Assembly (NCBI GenBank): GCA_963995525.1
Contig: OZ023207.1
Span: 1,416,001-1,480,000, forward strand
Reading direction: 5' to 3'
From: Escarpia spicata
Taxonomy: Eukaryota > Annelida > Polychaeta > Sabellida > Siboglinidae
Length of the DNA: 64,000 nucleotides
This document shows, piece after piece, positions 44,092 through 57,933 of this stretch. The notes under the pieces were generated by a model. It ran no database searches, was not told the origin of the DNA, and saw nothing but the letters and a program-made list of their open reading frames with translations. Position numbers and translations under genes: made by a program. Position 1 is the first letter of the stretch. Each line of letters begins with the position of its first letter.

Positions 44092-46835
44092 ATCTACACT
44101 CACAGTCTACAGGGACTCGTGGCTTATACTGAAAGCAAGATCTACACTCACAGTCTACAGGGACTCGTGACTTATACTGAACAGCAAGATCTAAACTCAC
44201 AGTCTACAGGGACTCGTGGCTTATACTGAAAGCAAGATCTATACTCACAGTCTACAGGGACTCGTGGCTTATACTGAAAGCAAGATCTACACTCACAGTC
44301 TACAGGGACTCGTGGCTTATACTGAAAGCAAGATCTATACTCACAGTCTACAGGGACTCGTGGCTTATACTGAAAGCAAGATCTATACTCACAGTCTACA
44401 GGGACTCGTGGCTTATACTGAAAGCAAGATCTACACTCACAGTCTACAGGGACTCGTGGCTTATACTGAACAGCAAGATCTATACTCACAGTCTACAGGG
44501 ACTCGTAGCTTATACTGAAAGCAAGATCTATACTCACAGTCTACAGGGACTCGTGGCTTATACTGAAAGCAAGATCAATACACTCACAATCTACAGGGAC
44601 TCGTGGCTTATACTGAACAGCAAGATCTACACTCACAGTCTACAGGGACTCGTGGCTTATACTGAACAGCAAGATCTACACTCACAGTCTACAGGGACTC
44701 GTGGCTTATACTGAAAGCAAGATCTACACTCACAGTCTACAGGGACTCGTGGCTTATACTGAAAGCAAGATCTACACTCACAGTCTACAGGGACTCGTGG
44801 CTTATACTGAAAGCAAGATCTACACTCACCGTCTACAGGGACTCGTGGCTTATACTGAACAGCAAGATCTATACTCACAGTCTACAGGGACTCGTGGCTT
44901 ATACTGAAAGCAAGATCTATACTCACAATCTACAGGGACTCGTGGCTTATACTGAAAGCAAGATCTACACTCACAGTCTACAGGGACTCGTGGCTTATAC
45001 TGAACAGCAAGATCTATACTCACAGTCTACAGGGACTCGTGGCTTATACTGAAAGCAAGATCTATACTCACAGTCTACAGGGACTCGTGGCTTATACTGA
45101 AAGCAAGATCTATACACTCACAATCTACAGGGACTCGTGGCTTATACTGAAAGCAAGATCTACACTCACAGTCTACAGGGACTTGTGGCTTATACTGAAA
45201 GCAAGATCTACACTCACAGTCTACAGGGACTCGTGGCTTATACTGAAAGCAAGATCTACACTCACCGTCTACAGGGACTCGTGGCTTATACTGAACAGCA
45301 AGATCTATACTCACAGTCTACAGGGACTCGTGGCTTATACTGAAAGCAAGATCTATACTCACAATCTACAGGGACTCGTGGCTTATACTGAAAGCAAGAT
45401 CTACACTCACAGTCTACAGGGACTCGTGGCTTATACTGAACAGCAAGATCTATACTCACAGTCTACAGGGACTCGTGGCTTATACTGAAAGCAAGATCTA
45501 TACTCACAGTCTACAGGGACTCGTGGCTTATACTGAAAGCAAGATCTATACACTCACAATCTACAGGGACTCGTGGCTTATACTGAAAGCAAGATCTACA
45601 CTCACAGTCTACAGGGACTTGTGGCTTATACTGAAAGCAAGATCTACACTCACAGTCTACAGGGACTCGTGGCTTATACTGAAAGCAAGATCTACACTCA
45701 CAGTCTACAGGGACTCGTGGCTTATACTGAAAGCAAGATCTACACTCACAGTCTACAGGGACTCGTGGCTTATACTGAAAGCAAGATCTACACTCACAGT
45801 CTACAGGGACTCGTGGCTTATACTGAAAGCAAGATCTACACTCACAGTCTACAGGGACTCGTGGCTTATACTGAAAGCAAGATCTACACTCACAGTCTAC
45901 AGGGACTCGTGGCTTATACTGAAAGCAAGATCTACACTCACAGTCTACAGGGACTCGTGGCTTATACTGAAAGCAAGATCTACACTCACAGTCTACAGGG
46001 ACTCGTGGCTTATACTGAACAGCAAGATCTACACTCACAGTCTACAGGGACTCGTGGCTTATACTGAAAGCAAGATCTACACTCACAGTCTACAGGGACT
46101 CGTAGCTTATACTGAAAGCAAGATCTACACTCACAGTCTACAGGAACTCGTGGCTTATACTGAACAGCAAGATCTACACTCACAGTCTACAGGGACTCGT
46201 GGCTTATACTGAAAGCAAGATCTACACTCACAGTCTACAGGGACTCGTGGCTTATACTTAACAGCAAGATCTACACTCACAGTCTACAGGGACTCGTGGC
46301 TTATACTGAACAGCAAGATCTACACTCACAGTCTACAGGGACTCGTGGCTTATACTGAACAGCAAGATCTACACTCACAGTCTACAGGGACTCGTGGCTT
46401 ATACTGAACAGCAAGATCTTCACTCACAGTCTACAGGGACTCGTGGCTTATACTGAACAGCAAGATCTACACTCACAGTCTACAGGGACTCGTGGCTTAT
46501 ACTGAACAGCAAGATCTACACTCACAGTCTACAGGGACTCGTGGCTTATACTGAACAGCAAGATCTACACTCACAGTCTACAGGGACTCGTGGCTTATAC
46601 TGAAAGCAAGATCTACACTCACAGTCTACAGGGACTCGTGACTTATACTGAACAGCAAGATCTAAACTCACAGTCTACAGGGACTCGTGGCTTATACTGA
46701 AAGCAAGATCTATACTCACAGTCTACAGGGACTCGTGGCTTATACTGAAAGCAAGATCTACACTCACAGTCTACAGGGACTCGTGGCTTATACTGAAAGC
46801 AAGATCTATACTCACAGTCTACAGGGACTCGTGGC
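41895..46835. repeat. Higher-order repeat K, period 2471 bp
   Basis: Copies about 41895-44365 and 44366-46835. Anchors: GATCAATACAC at 42102/44573, the CACCGTCTAC monomers near 42355/44826, TTAACAGC at 43787/46258, and GATCTAAACTC near 44187/46658. It starts inside the right copy of J, so it came after J. CAGGAACTC at 46141 is private to the right copy. Confidence 0.92.
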
Positions 46836-49800
46836 TTATACTGAAAGCAACATCTACACTCACAGTCAACAGGGACTCGTGGCTTATACTGAAAGCAAGA
46901 TCTATGCTCACAGTCTACAGGGACTCGTGGCTTATACTGAAAGCAAGATCTACACTCACAGTCTACAGGGACTCGTGGCTTATACTGAAAGCAAGATCTA
47001 CACTCACAGTCTACAGGGACTCGTGGCTTATACTGAACAGCAAGATCTATACTCACAGTCTACAGGGACTCGTGGCTTATACTGAACAGCAAGATCTACA
47101 CTCACAGTCTACAGGGACTCGTGGCTTATACTGAAAGCAAGATCTATACTCACAGTCTACAGGGACTCGTGGCTTATACTGAACAGCAAGATCTACACTC
47201 ACAGTCTACAGGGACTCGTGGCTTATACTGAAAGCAAGATCTATACTCACAGTATACAGGGACTCGTGGCTTATACTGAACAGCAAGATCTACACTCACA
47301 GTCTACAGGGACTCGTAGCTTATACTGAAAGCAAGATCTACACTCACAGTCTACAGGGACTCGTGGCTTATACTGAAAGCAAGATCTACACTCACAGTCT
47401 ACAGGGACTCGTGGCTTATACTGAACAGCAAGATCTACACTCACAGTCTACAGGGACTCGTGGCTTATACTGAACAGCAAGATCTACACTCACAGTCTAC
47501 AGGGACTCGTGGCTTATACTGAAAGCAAGATCTACACTCACAGTCTACAGTGACTCGTGGCTTATACTTAACAGCAAGATCTACACTCACAGTCTACAGG
47601 GACTCGTGGCTTATACTGAACAGCAAGATCTACACCCACAGTCTACAGGGACTCGTGGCTTATACTGAAAGCAAGATCTATACTCACAGTCTACAGGGAC
47701 TCGTGGCTTATACTGAAAGCAAGATCTACACTCACAGTCTACAGGGACTCGTGGCTTATACTGAACAGCAAGATCTATACTCACAGTCTACAGGGACTCG
47801 TAGCTTATACTGAAAGCAAGATCTATACTCACAGTCTACAGGGACTCGTGGCTTATACTGAAAGCAAGATCAATACACTCACAATCTACAGGGACTCGTG
47901 GCTTATACTGAACAGCAAGATCTACACTCACAGTCTACAGGGACTCGTGGCTTATACTGAACAGCAAGATCTACACTCACAGTCTACAGGGACTCGTGGC
48001 TTATACTGAAAGCAAGATCTACACTCACAGTCTACAGGGACTCGTGGCTTATACTGAAAGCAAGATCTACACTCACAGTCTACAGGGACTCGTGGCTTAT
48101 ACTGAAAGCAAGATCTACACTCACCGTCTACAGGGACTCGTGGCTTATACTGAACAGCAAGATCTATACTCACAGTCTACAGGGACTCGTGGCTTATACT
48201 GAAAGCAAGATCTATACTCACAATCTACAGGGACTCGTGGCTTATACTGAAAGCAAGATCTACACTCACAGTCTACAGGGACTCGTGGCTTATACTGAAC
48301 AGCAAGATCTATACTCACAGTCTACAGGGACTCGTGGCTTATACTGAAAGCAAGATCTATACTCACAGTCTACAGGGACTCGTGGCTTATACTGAAAGCA
48401 AGATCTATACACTCACAATCTACAGGGACTCGTGGCTTATACTGAAAGCAAGATCTACACTCACAGTCTACAGGGACTTGTGGCTTATACTGAAAGCAAG
48501 ATCTACACTCACAGTCTACAGGGACTCGTGGCTTATACTGAAAGCAAGATCTACACTCACCGTCTACAGGGACTCGTGGCTTATACTGAACAGCAAGATC
48601 TATACTCACAGTCTACAGGGACTCGTGGCTTATACTGAAAGCAAGATCTATACTCACAATCTACAGGGACTCGTGGCTTATACTGAAAGCAAGATCTACA
48701 CTCACAGTCTACAGGGACTCGTGGCTTATACTGAACAGCAAGATCTATACTCACAGTCTACAGGGACTCGTGGCTTATACTGAAAGCAAGATCTATACTC
48801 ACAGTCTACAGGGACTCGTGGCTTATACTGAAAGCAAGATCTATACACTCACAATCTACAGGGACTCGTGGCTTATACTGAAAGCAAGATCTACACTCAC
48901 AGTCTACAGGGACTTGTGGCTTATACTGAAAGCAAGATCTACACTCACAGTCTACAGGGACTCGTGGCTTATACTGAAAGCAAGATCTACACTCACAGTC
49001 TACAGGGACTCGTGGCTTATACTGAAAGCAAGATCTACACTCACAGTCTACAGGGACTCGTGGCTTATACTGAAAGCAAGATCTACACTCACAGTCTACA
49101 GGGACTCGTGGCTTATACTGAAAGCAAGATCTACACTCACAGTCTACAGGGACTCGTGGCTTATACTGAAAGCAAGATCTACACTCACAGTCTACAGGGA
49201 CTCGTGGCTTATACTGAAAGCAAGATCTACACTCACAGTCTACAGGGACTCGTGGCTTATACTGAAAGCAAGATCTACACTCACAGTCTACAGGGACTCG
49301 TGGCTTATACTGAACAGCAAGATCTACACTCACAGTCTACAGGGACTCGTGGCTTATACTGAAAGCAAGATCTACACTCACAGTCTACAGGGACTCGTAG
49401 CTTATACTGAAAGCAAGATCTACACTCACAGTCTACAGGGACTCGTGGCTTATACTGAACAGCAAGATCTACACTCACAGTCTACAGGGACTCGTGGCTT
49501 ATACTGAAAGCAAGATCTACACTCACAGTCTACAGGGACTCGTGGCTTATACTTAACAGCAAGATCTACACTCACAGTCTACAGGGACTCGTGGCTTATA
49601 CTGAACAGCAAGATCTACACTCACAGTCTACAGGGACTCGTGGCTTATACTGAACAGCAAGATCTACACTCACAGTCTACAGGGACTCGTGGCTTATACT
49701 GAACAGCAAGATCTTCACTCACAGTCTACAGGGACTCGTGGCTTATACTGAACAGCAAGATCTACACTCACAGTCTACAGGGACTCGTGGCTTATACTGA

Positions 49801-51060
49801 ACAGCAAGATCTACACTCACAGTCTACAGGGACTCGTGGCTTATACTGAACAGCAAGATCTACACTCACAGTCTACAGGGACTCGTGGCTTATACTGAAA
49901 GCAAGATCTACACTCACAGTCTACAGGGACTCGTGACTTATACTGAACAGCAAGATCTAAACTCACAGTCTACAGGGACTCGTGGCTTATACTGAAAGCA
50001 AGATCTATACTCACAGTCTACAGGGACTCGTGGCTTATACTGAAAGCAAGATCTACACTCACAGTCTACAGGGACTCGTGGCTTATACTGAAAGCAAGAT
50101 CTATACTCACAGTCTACAGGGACTCGTGGCTTATACTGAAAGCAACATCTACACTCACAGTCAACAGGGACTCGTGGCTTATACTGAAAGCAAGATCTAT
50201 GCTCACAGTCTACAGGGACTCGTGGCTTATACTGAAAGCAAGATCTACACTCACAGTCTACAGGGACTCGTGGCTTATACTGAAAGCAAGATCTACACTC
50301 ACAGTCTACAGGGACTCGTGGCTTATACTGAACAGCAAGATCTATACTCACAGTCTACAGGGACTCGTGGCTTATACTGAACAGCAAGATCTACACTCAC
50401 AGTCTACAGGGACTCGTGGCTTATACTGAAAGCAAGATCTATACTCACAGTCTACAGGGACTCGTGGCTTATACTGAACAGCAAGATCTACACTCACAGT
50501 CTACAGGGACTCGTGGCTTATACTGAAAGCAAGATCTATACTCACAGTATACAGGGACTCGTGGCTTATACTGAACAGCAAGATCTACACTCACAGTCTA
50601 CAGGGACTCGTAGCTTATACTGAAAGCAAGATCTACACTCACAGTCTACAGGGACTCGTGGCTTATACTGAAAGCAAGATCTACACTCACAGTCTACAGG
50701 GACTCGTGGCTTATACTGAACAGCAAGATCTACACTCACAGTCTACAGGGACTCGTGGCTTATACTGAACAGCAAGATCTACACTCACAGTCTACAGGGA
50801 CTCGTGGCTTATACTGAAAGCAAGATCTACACTCACAGTCTACAGTGACTCGTGGCTTATACTTAACAGCAAGATCTACACTCACAGTCTACAGGGACTC
50901 GTGGCTTATACTGAACAGCAAGATCTACACCCACAGTCTACAGGGACTCGTGGCTTATACTGAAAGCAAGATCTATACTCACAGTCTACAGGGACTCGTG
51001 GCTTATACTGAAAGCAAGATCTACACTCACAGTCTACAGGGACTCGTGGCTTATACTGAA
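44470..51060. repeat. Higher-order repeat L, period 3295 bp (68 monomers)
   Basis: The cleanest large duplication: 44470-47765 and 47765-51060 abut. Anchors: GATCAATACAC at 44573/47868, TTAACAGC at 46258/49553 and 47568/50863, CAACATCTACAC with CAGTCAACAGGG near 46850/50145, and CAGTATACAGG near 47250/50545. These rare point changes are identical in both copies, so the event looks recent. It includes part of the right copy of K. Confidence 0.94.
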
Positions 51061-52029
51061 CAGCAAGATCTACACTCACAGTCTACAGGGACTCGTGGCT
51101 TATACTGAACAGCAAGATCTACACTCACAGTCTACAGGGACTCGTGGCTTATACTGAACAGCAAGATCTTCACTCACAGTCTACAGGGACTCGTGGCTTA
51201 TACAGAACAGCAAGATCTACACTCTCAGTCTACAGGGACTCGTGGCTTATACTGAACAGCAAGATCTACACTCACAGTCTACAGGGACTCGTGGCTTATA
51301 CTGAACAGCAAGATCTACACTCACAGTCTACAGGGACTCGTGGCTTATACTGAAAGCAAGATCTATACTCACAGTCTACAGGGACTCGTGGCTTATACTG
51401 AAAGCAAGATCTACACTCACAGTCTACAGGGACTCGTGGCTTATACTGAACAGCAAGATCTATACTCACAGTCTACAGGGACTCGTGGCTTATACTGAAA
51501 GCAAGATCTATACTCACAGTCTACAGGGACTCGTGGCTTATACTGAAAGCAAGATCTATACACTCACAATCTACAGGGACTCGTGGCTTATACTGAACAG
51601 CAAGATCTACACTCACAGTCTACAGGGACTCGTGGCTTATACTGAACAGCAAGATCTACACTCACAGTCTACAGGGACTCGTGGCTTATACTGAAAGCAA
51701 GATCTACACTCACAGTCTACAGGGACTCGTGGCTTATACTGAAAGCAAGATCTACACTCACAGTCTACAGGGACTCGTGGCTTATACTGAAAGCAAGATC
51801 TACACTCACCGTCTACAGGGACTCGTGGCTTATACTGAACAGCAAGATCTATACTCACAGTCTACAGGGACTCGTGGCTTATACTGAAAGCAAGATCTAT
51901 ACTCACAATCTACAGGGACTCGTGGCTTATACTGAAAGCAAGATCTACACTCACAGTCTACAGGGACTCGTGGCTTATACTGAACAGCAAGATCTATACT
52001 CACAGTCTACAGGGACTCGTGGCTTATAC
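51061..52029. repeat. Satellite junction segment between blocks L and M
   Basis: Ordinary monomers linking two large blocks. It has the rare TACAGAACAGC at 51200 (TACTGAACAGC elsewhere), an AGATCTTCAC monomer near 51165, and one +2 CACAATC monomer near 51560. The stretch 51637-52029 matches 47952-48344 at offset 3685, so it carries a further copy of the CACCGTCTAC block. Confidence 0.8.
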
Positions 52030-55000
52030 TGAAAGCAAGATCTATACTCACAGTCTACAGGGACTCGTGGCTTATACTGAAAGCAAGATCTATACACTCA
52101 CAATCTACAGGGACTCGTGGCTTATACTGAAAGCAAGATCTACACTCACAGTCTACAGGGACTTGTGGCTTATACTGAAAGCAAGATCTACACTCACAGT
52201 CTACAGGGACTCGTGGCTTATACTGAAAGCAAGATCTACACTCACAGTCTACAGGGACTCGTGGCTTATACTGAAAGCAAGATCTACACTCACAGTCTAC
52301 AGGGACTCGTGGCTTATACTGAAAGCAAGATCTACACTCACAGTCTACAGGGACTCGTGGCTTATACTGAAAGCAAGATCTACACTCACAGTCTACAGGG
52401 ACTCGTGGCTTATACTGAAAGCAAGATCTACACTCACAGTCTACAGGGACTCGTGGCTTATACTGAAAGCAAGATCTACACTCACAGTCTACAGGGACTC
52501 GTGGCTTATACTGAACAGCAAGATCTACACTCACAGTCTACAGGGACTCGTGGCTTATACTGAAAGCAAGATCTACACTCACAGTCTACAGGGACTCGTG
52601 GCTTATACTGAACAGCAAGATCTACACTCACAGTCTACAGGGACTCGTGGCTTATACTGAACAGCAAGATCTACACTCACAGTCTACAGGGACAAGTGGC
52701 TTATACTGAAAGCAAGACCTACACTCACAGTCTACAGGGATTCGTGGCTTATACTGAAAGCAAGATCTATACTCACAGTCTACAGGGACTCGTGGCTTAT
52801 ACTGAAAGCAAGACCTACACTCACAGTCTACAGGGACTCGTGACTTATACTGAAAGCAAGATCTACACTCACAGTCTACAGGGACTCGTGGCTTATACTG
52901 AAAGCAAGATCTACACTCACAGTCTACAGGGACTCGTAGCTTATACTGAAAGCAAGATCTACACTCACAGTCTACAGGGACTCGTGGCTTATACTGAACA
53001 GCAAGATCTACACTCACAGTCTACAGGGACTCGTGGCTTATACTGAAAGCAAGATCTACACTCACAGTCTACAGGGACTCGTGGCTTATACTTAACAGCA
53101 AGATCTACACTCACAGTCTACAGGGACTCGTGGCTTATACTGAACAGCAAGATCTACACTCACAGTCTACAGGGACTCGTGGCTTATACTGAAAGCAAGA
53201 TCTATACTCACAGTCTACAGGGACTCGTGGCTTATACTGAAAGCAAGATCTACACTCACAGTCTACAGGGACTCGTGGCTTATACTGAACAGCAAGATCT
53301 ACACTCACAGTCTACAGGGACTCGTGGCTTATACTGAACAGCAAGATCTACACTCACAGTCTATAGGGACTCGTGGCTTATACTGAACAGCAAGATCTTC
53401 ACTCACAGTCTACAGGGACTCGTGGCTTATACTGAACAGCAAGATCTACACTCACAGTCTACAGGGACTCGTGGCTTATACTGAACAGCAAGATCTACAC
53501 TCACAGTCTACAGGGACTCGTGGCTTATACTGAACAGCAAGATCTACACTCACAGTCTACAGGGACTCGTGGCTTATACTGAAAGCAAGATCTACACTCA
53601 CAGTCTACAGGGATTCGTGACTTATACTGAACAGCAAGATCTAAACTCACAGTCTACAGGGACTCGTGGCTTATACTGAAAGCAAGATCTATACTCACAG
53701 TCTACAGGGACTCGTGGCTTATACTGAAAGCAAGATCTACACTCACAGTCTACAGGGACTCGTGGCTTATACTGAAAGCAAGATCTATACTCACAGTCTA
53801 CAGGGACTCGTGGCTTATACTGAAAGCAAGATCTACACTCACAGTCTACAGGGACTCGTGGCTTATACTGAAAGCAAGATCTATGCTCACAGTCTACAGG
53901 GACTCGTGGCTTATACTGAAAGCAAGATCTACACTCACAGTCTACAGGGACTCGTGGCTTATACTGAAAGCAAGATCTACACTCACAGTCTACAGGGACT
54001 CCTGGCTTATACTGAACAGCAAGATCTATACTCACAGTCTACAGGGACTCGTGGCTTATACTGAAAGCAATATCTATACTCACAGTCTACAGGGACTCGT
54101 GGCTTATACTGAAAGCAAGATCTATACACTCACAATCTACAGGGACTCGTGGCTTATACTGAAAGCAAGATCTACACTCACAGTCTACAGGGACTTGTGG
54201 CTTATACTGAAAGCAAGATCTACACTCACAGTCTACAGGGACTCGTGGCTTATACTGAAAGCAAGATCTACACTCACAGTCTACAGGGACTCGTGGCTTA
54301 TACTGAAAGCAAGATCTACACTCACAGTCTACAGGGACTCGTGGCTTATACTGAAAGCAAGATCTACACTCACAGTCTACAGGGACTCGTGGCTTATACT
54401 GAAAGCAAGATCTACACTCACAGTCTACAGGGACTCGTGGCTTATACTGAAAGCAAGATCTACACTCACAGTCTACAGGGACTCGTGGCTTATACTGAAA
54501 GCAAGATCTACACTCACAGTCTACAGGGACTCGTGGCTTATACTGAACAGCAAGATCTACACTCACAGTCTACAGGGACTCGTGGCTTATACTGAAAGCA
54601 AGATCTACACTCACAGTCTACAGGGACTCGTGGCTTATACTGAACAGCAAGATCTACACTCACAGTCTACAGGGACTCGTGGCTTATACTGAACAGCAAG
54701 ATCTACACTCACAGTCTACAGGGACAAGTGGCTTATACTGAAAGCAAGACCTACACTCACAGTCTACAGGGATTCGTGGCTTATACTGAAAGCAAGATCT
54801 ATACTCACAGTCTACAGGGACTCGTGGCTTATACTGAAAGCAAGACCTACACTCACAGTCTACAGGGACTCGTGACTTATACTGAAAGCAAGATCTACAC
54901 TCACAGTCTACAGGGACTCGTGGCTTATACTGAAAGCAAGATCTACACTCACAGTCTACAGGGACTCGTAGCTTATACTGAAAGCAAGATCTACACTCAC

Positions 55001-56090
55001 AGTCTACAGGGACTCATGGCTTATACTGAACAGCAAGATCTACACTCACAGTCTACAGGGACTCGTGGCTTATACTGAAAGCAAGATCTACACTCACAGT
55101 CTACAGGGACTCGTGGCTTATACTTAACAGCAAGATCTACACTCACAGTCTACAGGGACTCGTGGCTTATACTGAACAGCAAGATCTACACTCACAGTCT
55201 ACAGGGACTCGTGGCTTATACTGAAAGCAAGATCTATACTCACAGTCTACAGGGACTCATGGCTTATACTGAAAGCAAGATCTACACTCACAGTCTACAG
55301 GGACTCGTGGCTTATACTGAACAGCAAGATCTACACTCACAGTCTACAGGGACTCGTGGCTTATACTGAACAGCAAGATCTACACTCACAGTCTATAGGG
55401 ACTCGTGGCTTATACTGAACAGCAAGATCTTCACTCACAGTCTACAGGGACTCGTGGCTTATACTGAACAGCAAGATCTACACTCACAGTCTACAGGGAC
55501 TCGTGGCTTATACTGAACAGCAAGATCTACACTCACAGTCTACAGGGACTCGTGGCTTATACTGAACAGCAAGATCTACACTCACAGTGTACAGGGACTC
55601 GTGGCTTATACTGAAAGCAAGATCTACACTCACAGTCTACAGGGATTCGTGACTTATACTGAACAGCAAGATCTAAACTCACAGTCTACAGGGACTCGTG
55701 GCTTATACTGAAAGCAAGATCTATACTCACAGTCTACAGGGACTCGTGGCTTATACTGAAAGCAAGATCTACACTCACAGTCTACAGGGACTCGTGGCTT
55801 ATACTGAAAGCAAGATCTATACTCACAGTCTACAGGGACTCGTGGCTTATACTGAAAGCAAGATCTACACTCACAGTCTACAGGGACTCGTGGCTTATAC
55901 TGAAAGCAAGATCTATGCTCACAGTCTACAGGGACTCGTGGCTTATACTGAAAGCAAGATCTACACTCACAGTCTACAGGGACTCGTGGCTTATACTGAA
56001 AGCAAGATCTACACTCACAGTCTACAGGGACTCGTGGCTTATACTGAACAGCAAGATCTATACTCACAGTCTACAGGGACTCGTGGCTTA
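52030..56090. repeat. Higher-order repeat M, period 2032 bp (42 monomers)
   Basis: Copies about 52030-54061 and 54062-56090. Anchors: GACAAGTGG at 52691/54723, TTAACAGC at 53092/55124, CTATAGGG near 53361/55393, and GATCTAAACTC near 53638/55670. The GACAAGTGG family was last seen at 14532 and 18412, more than 34 kb to the left, so this block preserves or re-imports an old variant. Confidence 0.92.
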
Positions 56091-57933
56091 TACTGAACAG
56101 CAAGATCTACACTCACAGTCTACAGGGACTCGTGGCTTATACTGAAAGCAAGATCTATACTCACAGTCTACAGGGACTCGTGGCTTATACTGAACAGCAA
56201 GATCTACACTCACAGTCTACAGGGACTCGTGGCTTATACTGAAAGCAAGATCTATACTCACAGTCTACAGGGACTCGTGGCTTATACTGAACAGCAAGAT
56301 CTACACTCACAGTCTACAGGGACTCGTGGCTTATACTGAACAGCAAGATCTACACTCACAGTCTACAGGGACAAGTGGCTTATACTGAAAGCAAGACCTA
56401 CACTCACAGTCTACAGGGATTCGTGGCTTATACTGAAAGCAAGATCTATACTCACAGTCTACAGGGACTCGTGGCTTATACTGAAAGCAAGACCTACACT
56501 CACAGTCTACAGGGACTCGTGACTTATACTGAAAGCAAGATCTACACTCACAGTCTACAGGGACTCGTGGCTTATACTGAAAGCAAGATCTACACTCACA
56601 GTCTACAGGGACTCGTAGCTTATACTGAAAGCAAGATCTACACTCACAGTCTACAGGGACTCATGGCTTATACTGAACAGCAAGATCTACACTCACAGTC
56701 TACAGGGACTCGTGGCTTATACTGAAAGCAAGATCTACACTCACAGTCTACAGGGACTCGTGGCTTATACTTAACAGCAAGATCTACACTCACAGTCTAC
56801 AGGGACTCGTGGCTTATACTGAACAGCAAGATCTACACTCACAGTCTACAGGGACTCGTGGCTTATACTGAAAGCAAGATCTATACTCACAGTCTACAGG
56901 GACTCATGGCTTATACTGAAAGCAAGATCTACACTCACAGTCTACAGGGACTCGTGGCTTATACTGAACAGCAAGATCTACACTCACAGTCTACAGGGAC
57001 TCGTGGCTTATACTGAACAGCAAGATCTACACTCACAGTCTATAGGGACTCGTGGCTTATACTGAACAGCAAGATCTTCACTCACAGTCTACAGGGACTC
57101 GTGGCTTATACTGAACAGCAAGATCTACACTCACAGTCTACAGGGACTCGTGGCTTATACTGAACAGCAAGATCTACACTCACAGTCTACAGGGACTCGT
57201 GGCTTATACTGAACAGCAAGATCTACACTCACAGTCTACAGGGACTCGTGGCTTATACTGAAAGCAAGATCTACACTCACAGTCTACAGGGATTCGTGAC
57301 TTATACTGAACAGCAAGATCTAAACTCACAGTCTACAGGGACTCGTGGCTTATACTGAAAGCAAGATCTATACTCACAGTCTACAGGGACTCGTGGCTTA
57401 TACTGAAAGCAAGATCTACACTCACAGTCTACAGGGACTCGTGGCTTATACTGAAAGCAAGATCTATACTCACAGTCTACAGGGACTCGTGGCTTATACT
57501 GAAAGCAAGATCTACACTCACAGTCTACAGGGACTCGTGGCTTATACTGAAAGCAAGATCTATGCTCACAGTCTACAGGGACTCGTGGCTTATACTGAAA
57601 GCAAGATCTACACTCACAGTCTACAGGGACTCGTGGCTTATACTGAAAGCAAGATCTACACTCACAGTCTACAGGGACTCGTGGCTTATACTGAACAGCA
57701 AGATCTATACTCACAGTCTACAGGGACTCGTGGCTTATACTGAACAGCAAGATCTACACTCACAGTCTACAGGGACTCGTGGCTTATACTGAAAGCAAGA
57801 TCTATACTCACAGTCTACAGGGACTCGTGGCTTATACTGAACAGCAAGATCTACACTCACAGTCTACAGGGACTCGTGGCTTATACTGAAAGCAAGATCT
57901 ATACTCACAGTCTACAGGGACTCGTGGCTTATA
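54640..57933. repeat. Higher-order repeat N, period 1647 bp (34 monomers)
   Basis: Copies about 54640-56286 and 56287-57933. Anchors: GACAAGTGG at 54723/56370, TTAACAGC at 55124/56771, ACTCATGG near 55013/56660 and 55257/56904. ACTCATGG is missing from the equivalent place in the left copy of M, so it arose in M's right copy and was then duplicated with N. The offset of 1647 fits 15 monomers of 49 bp plus 19 of 48 bp. Confidence 0.93.
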
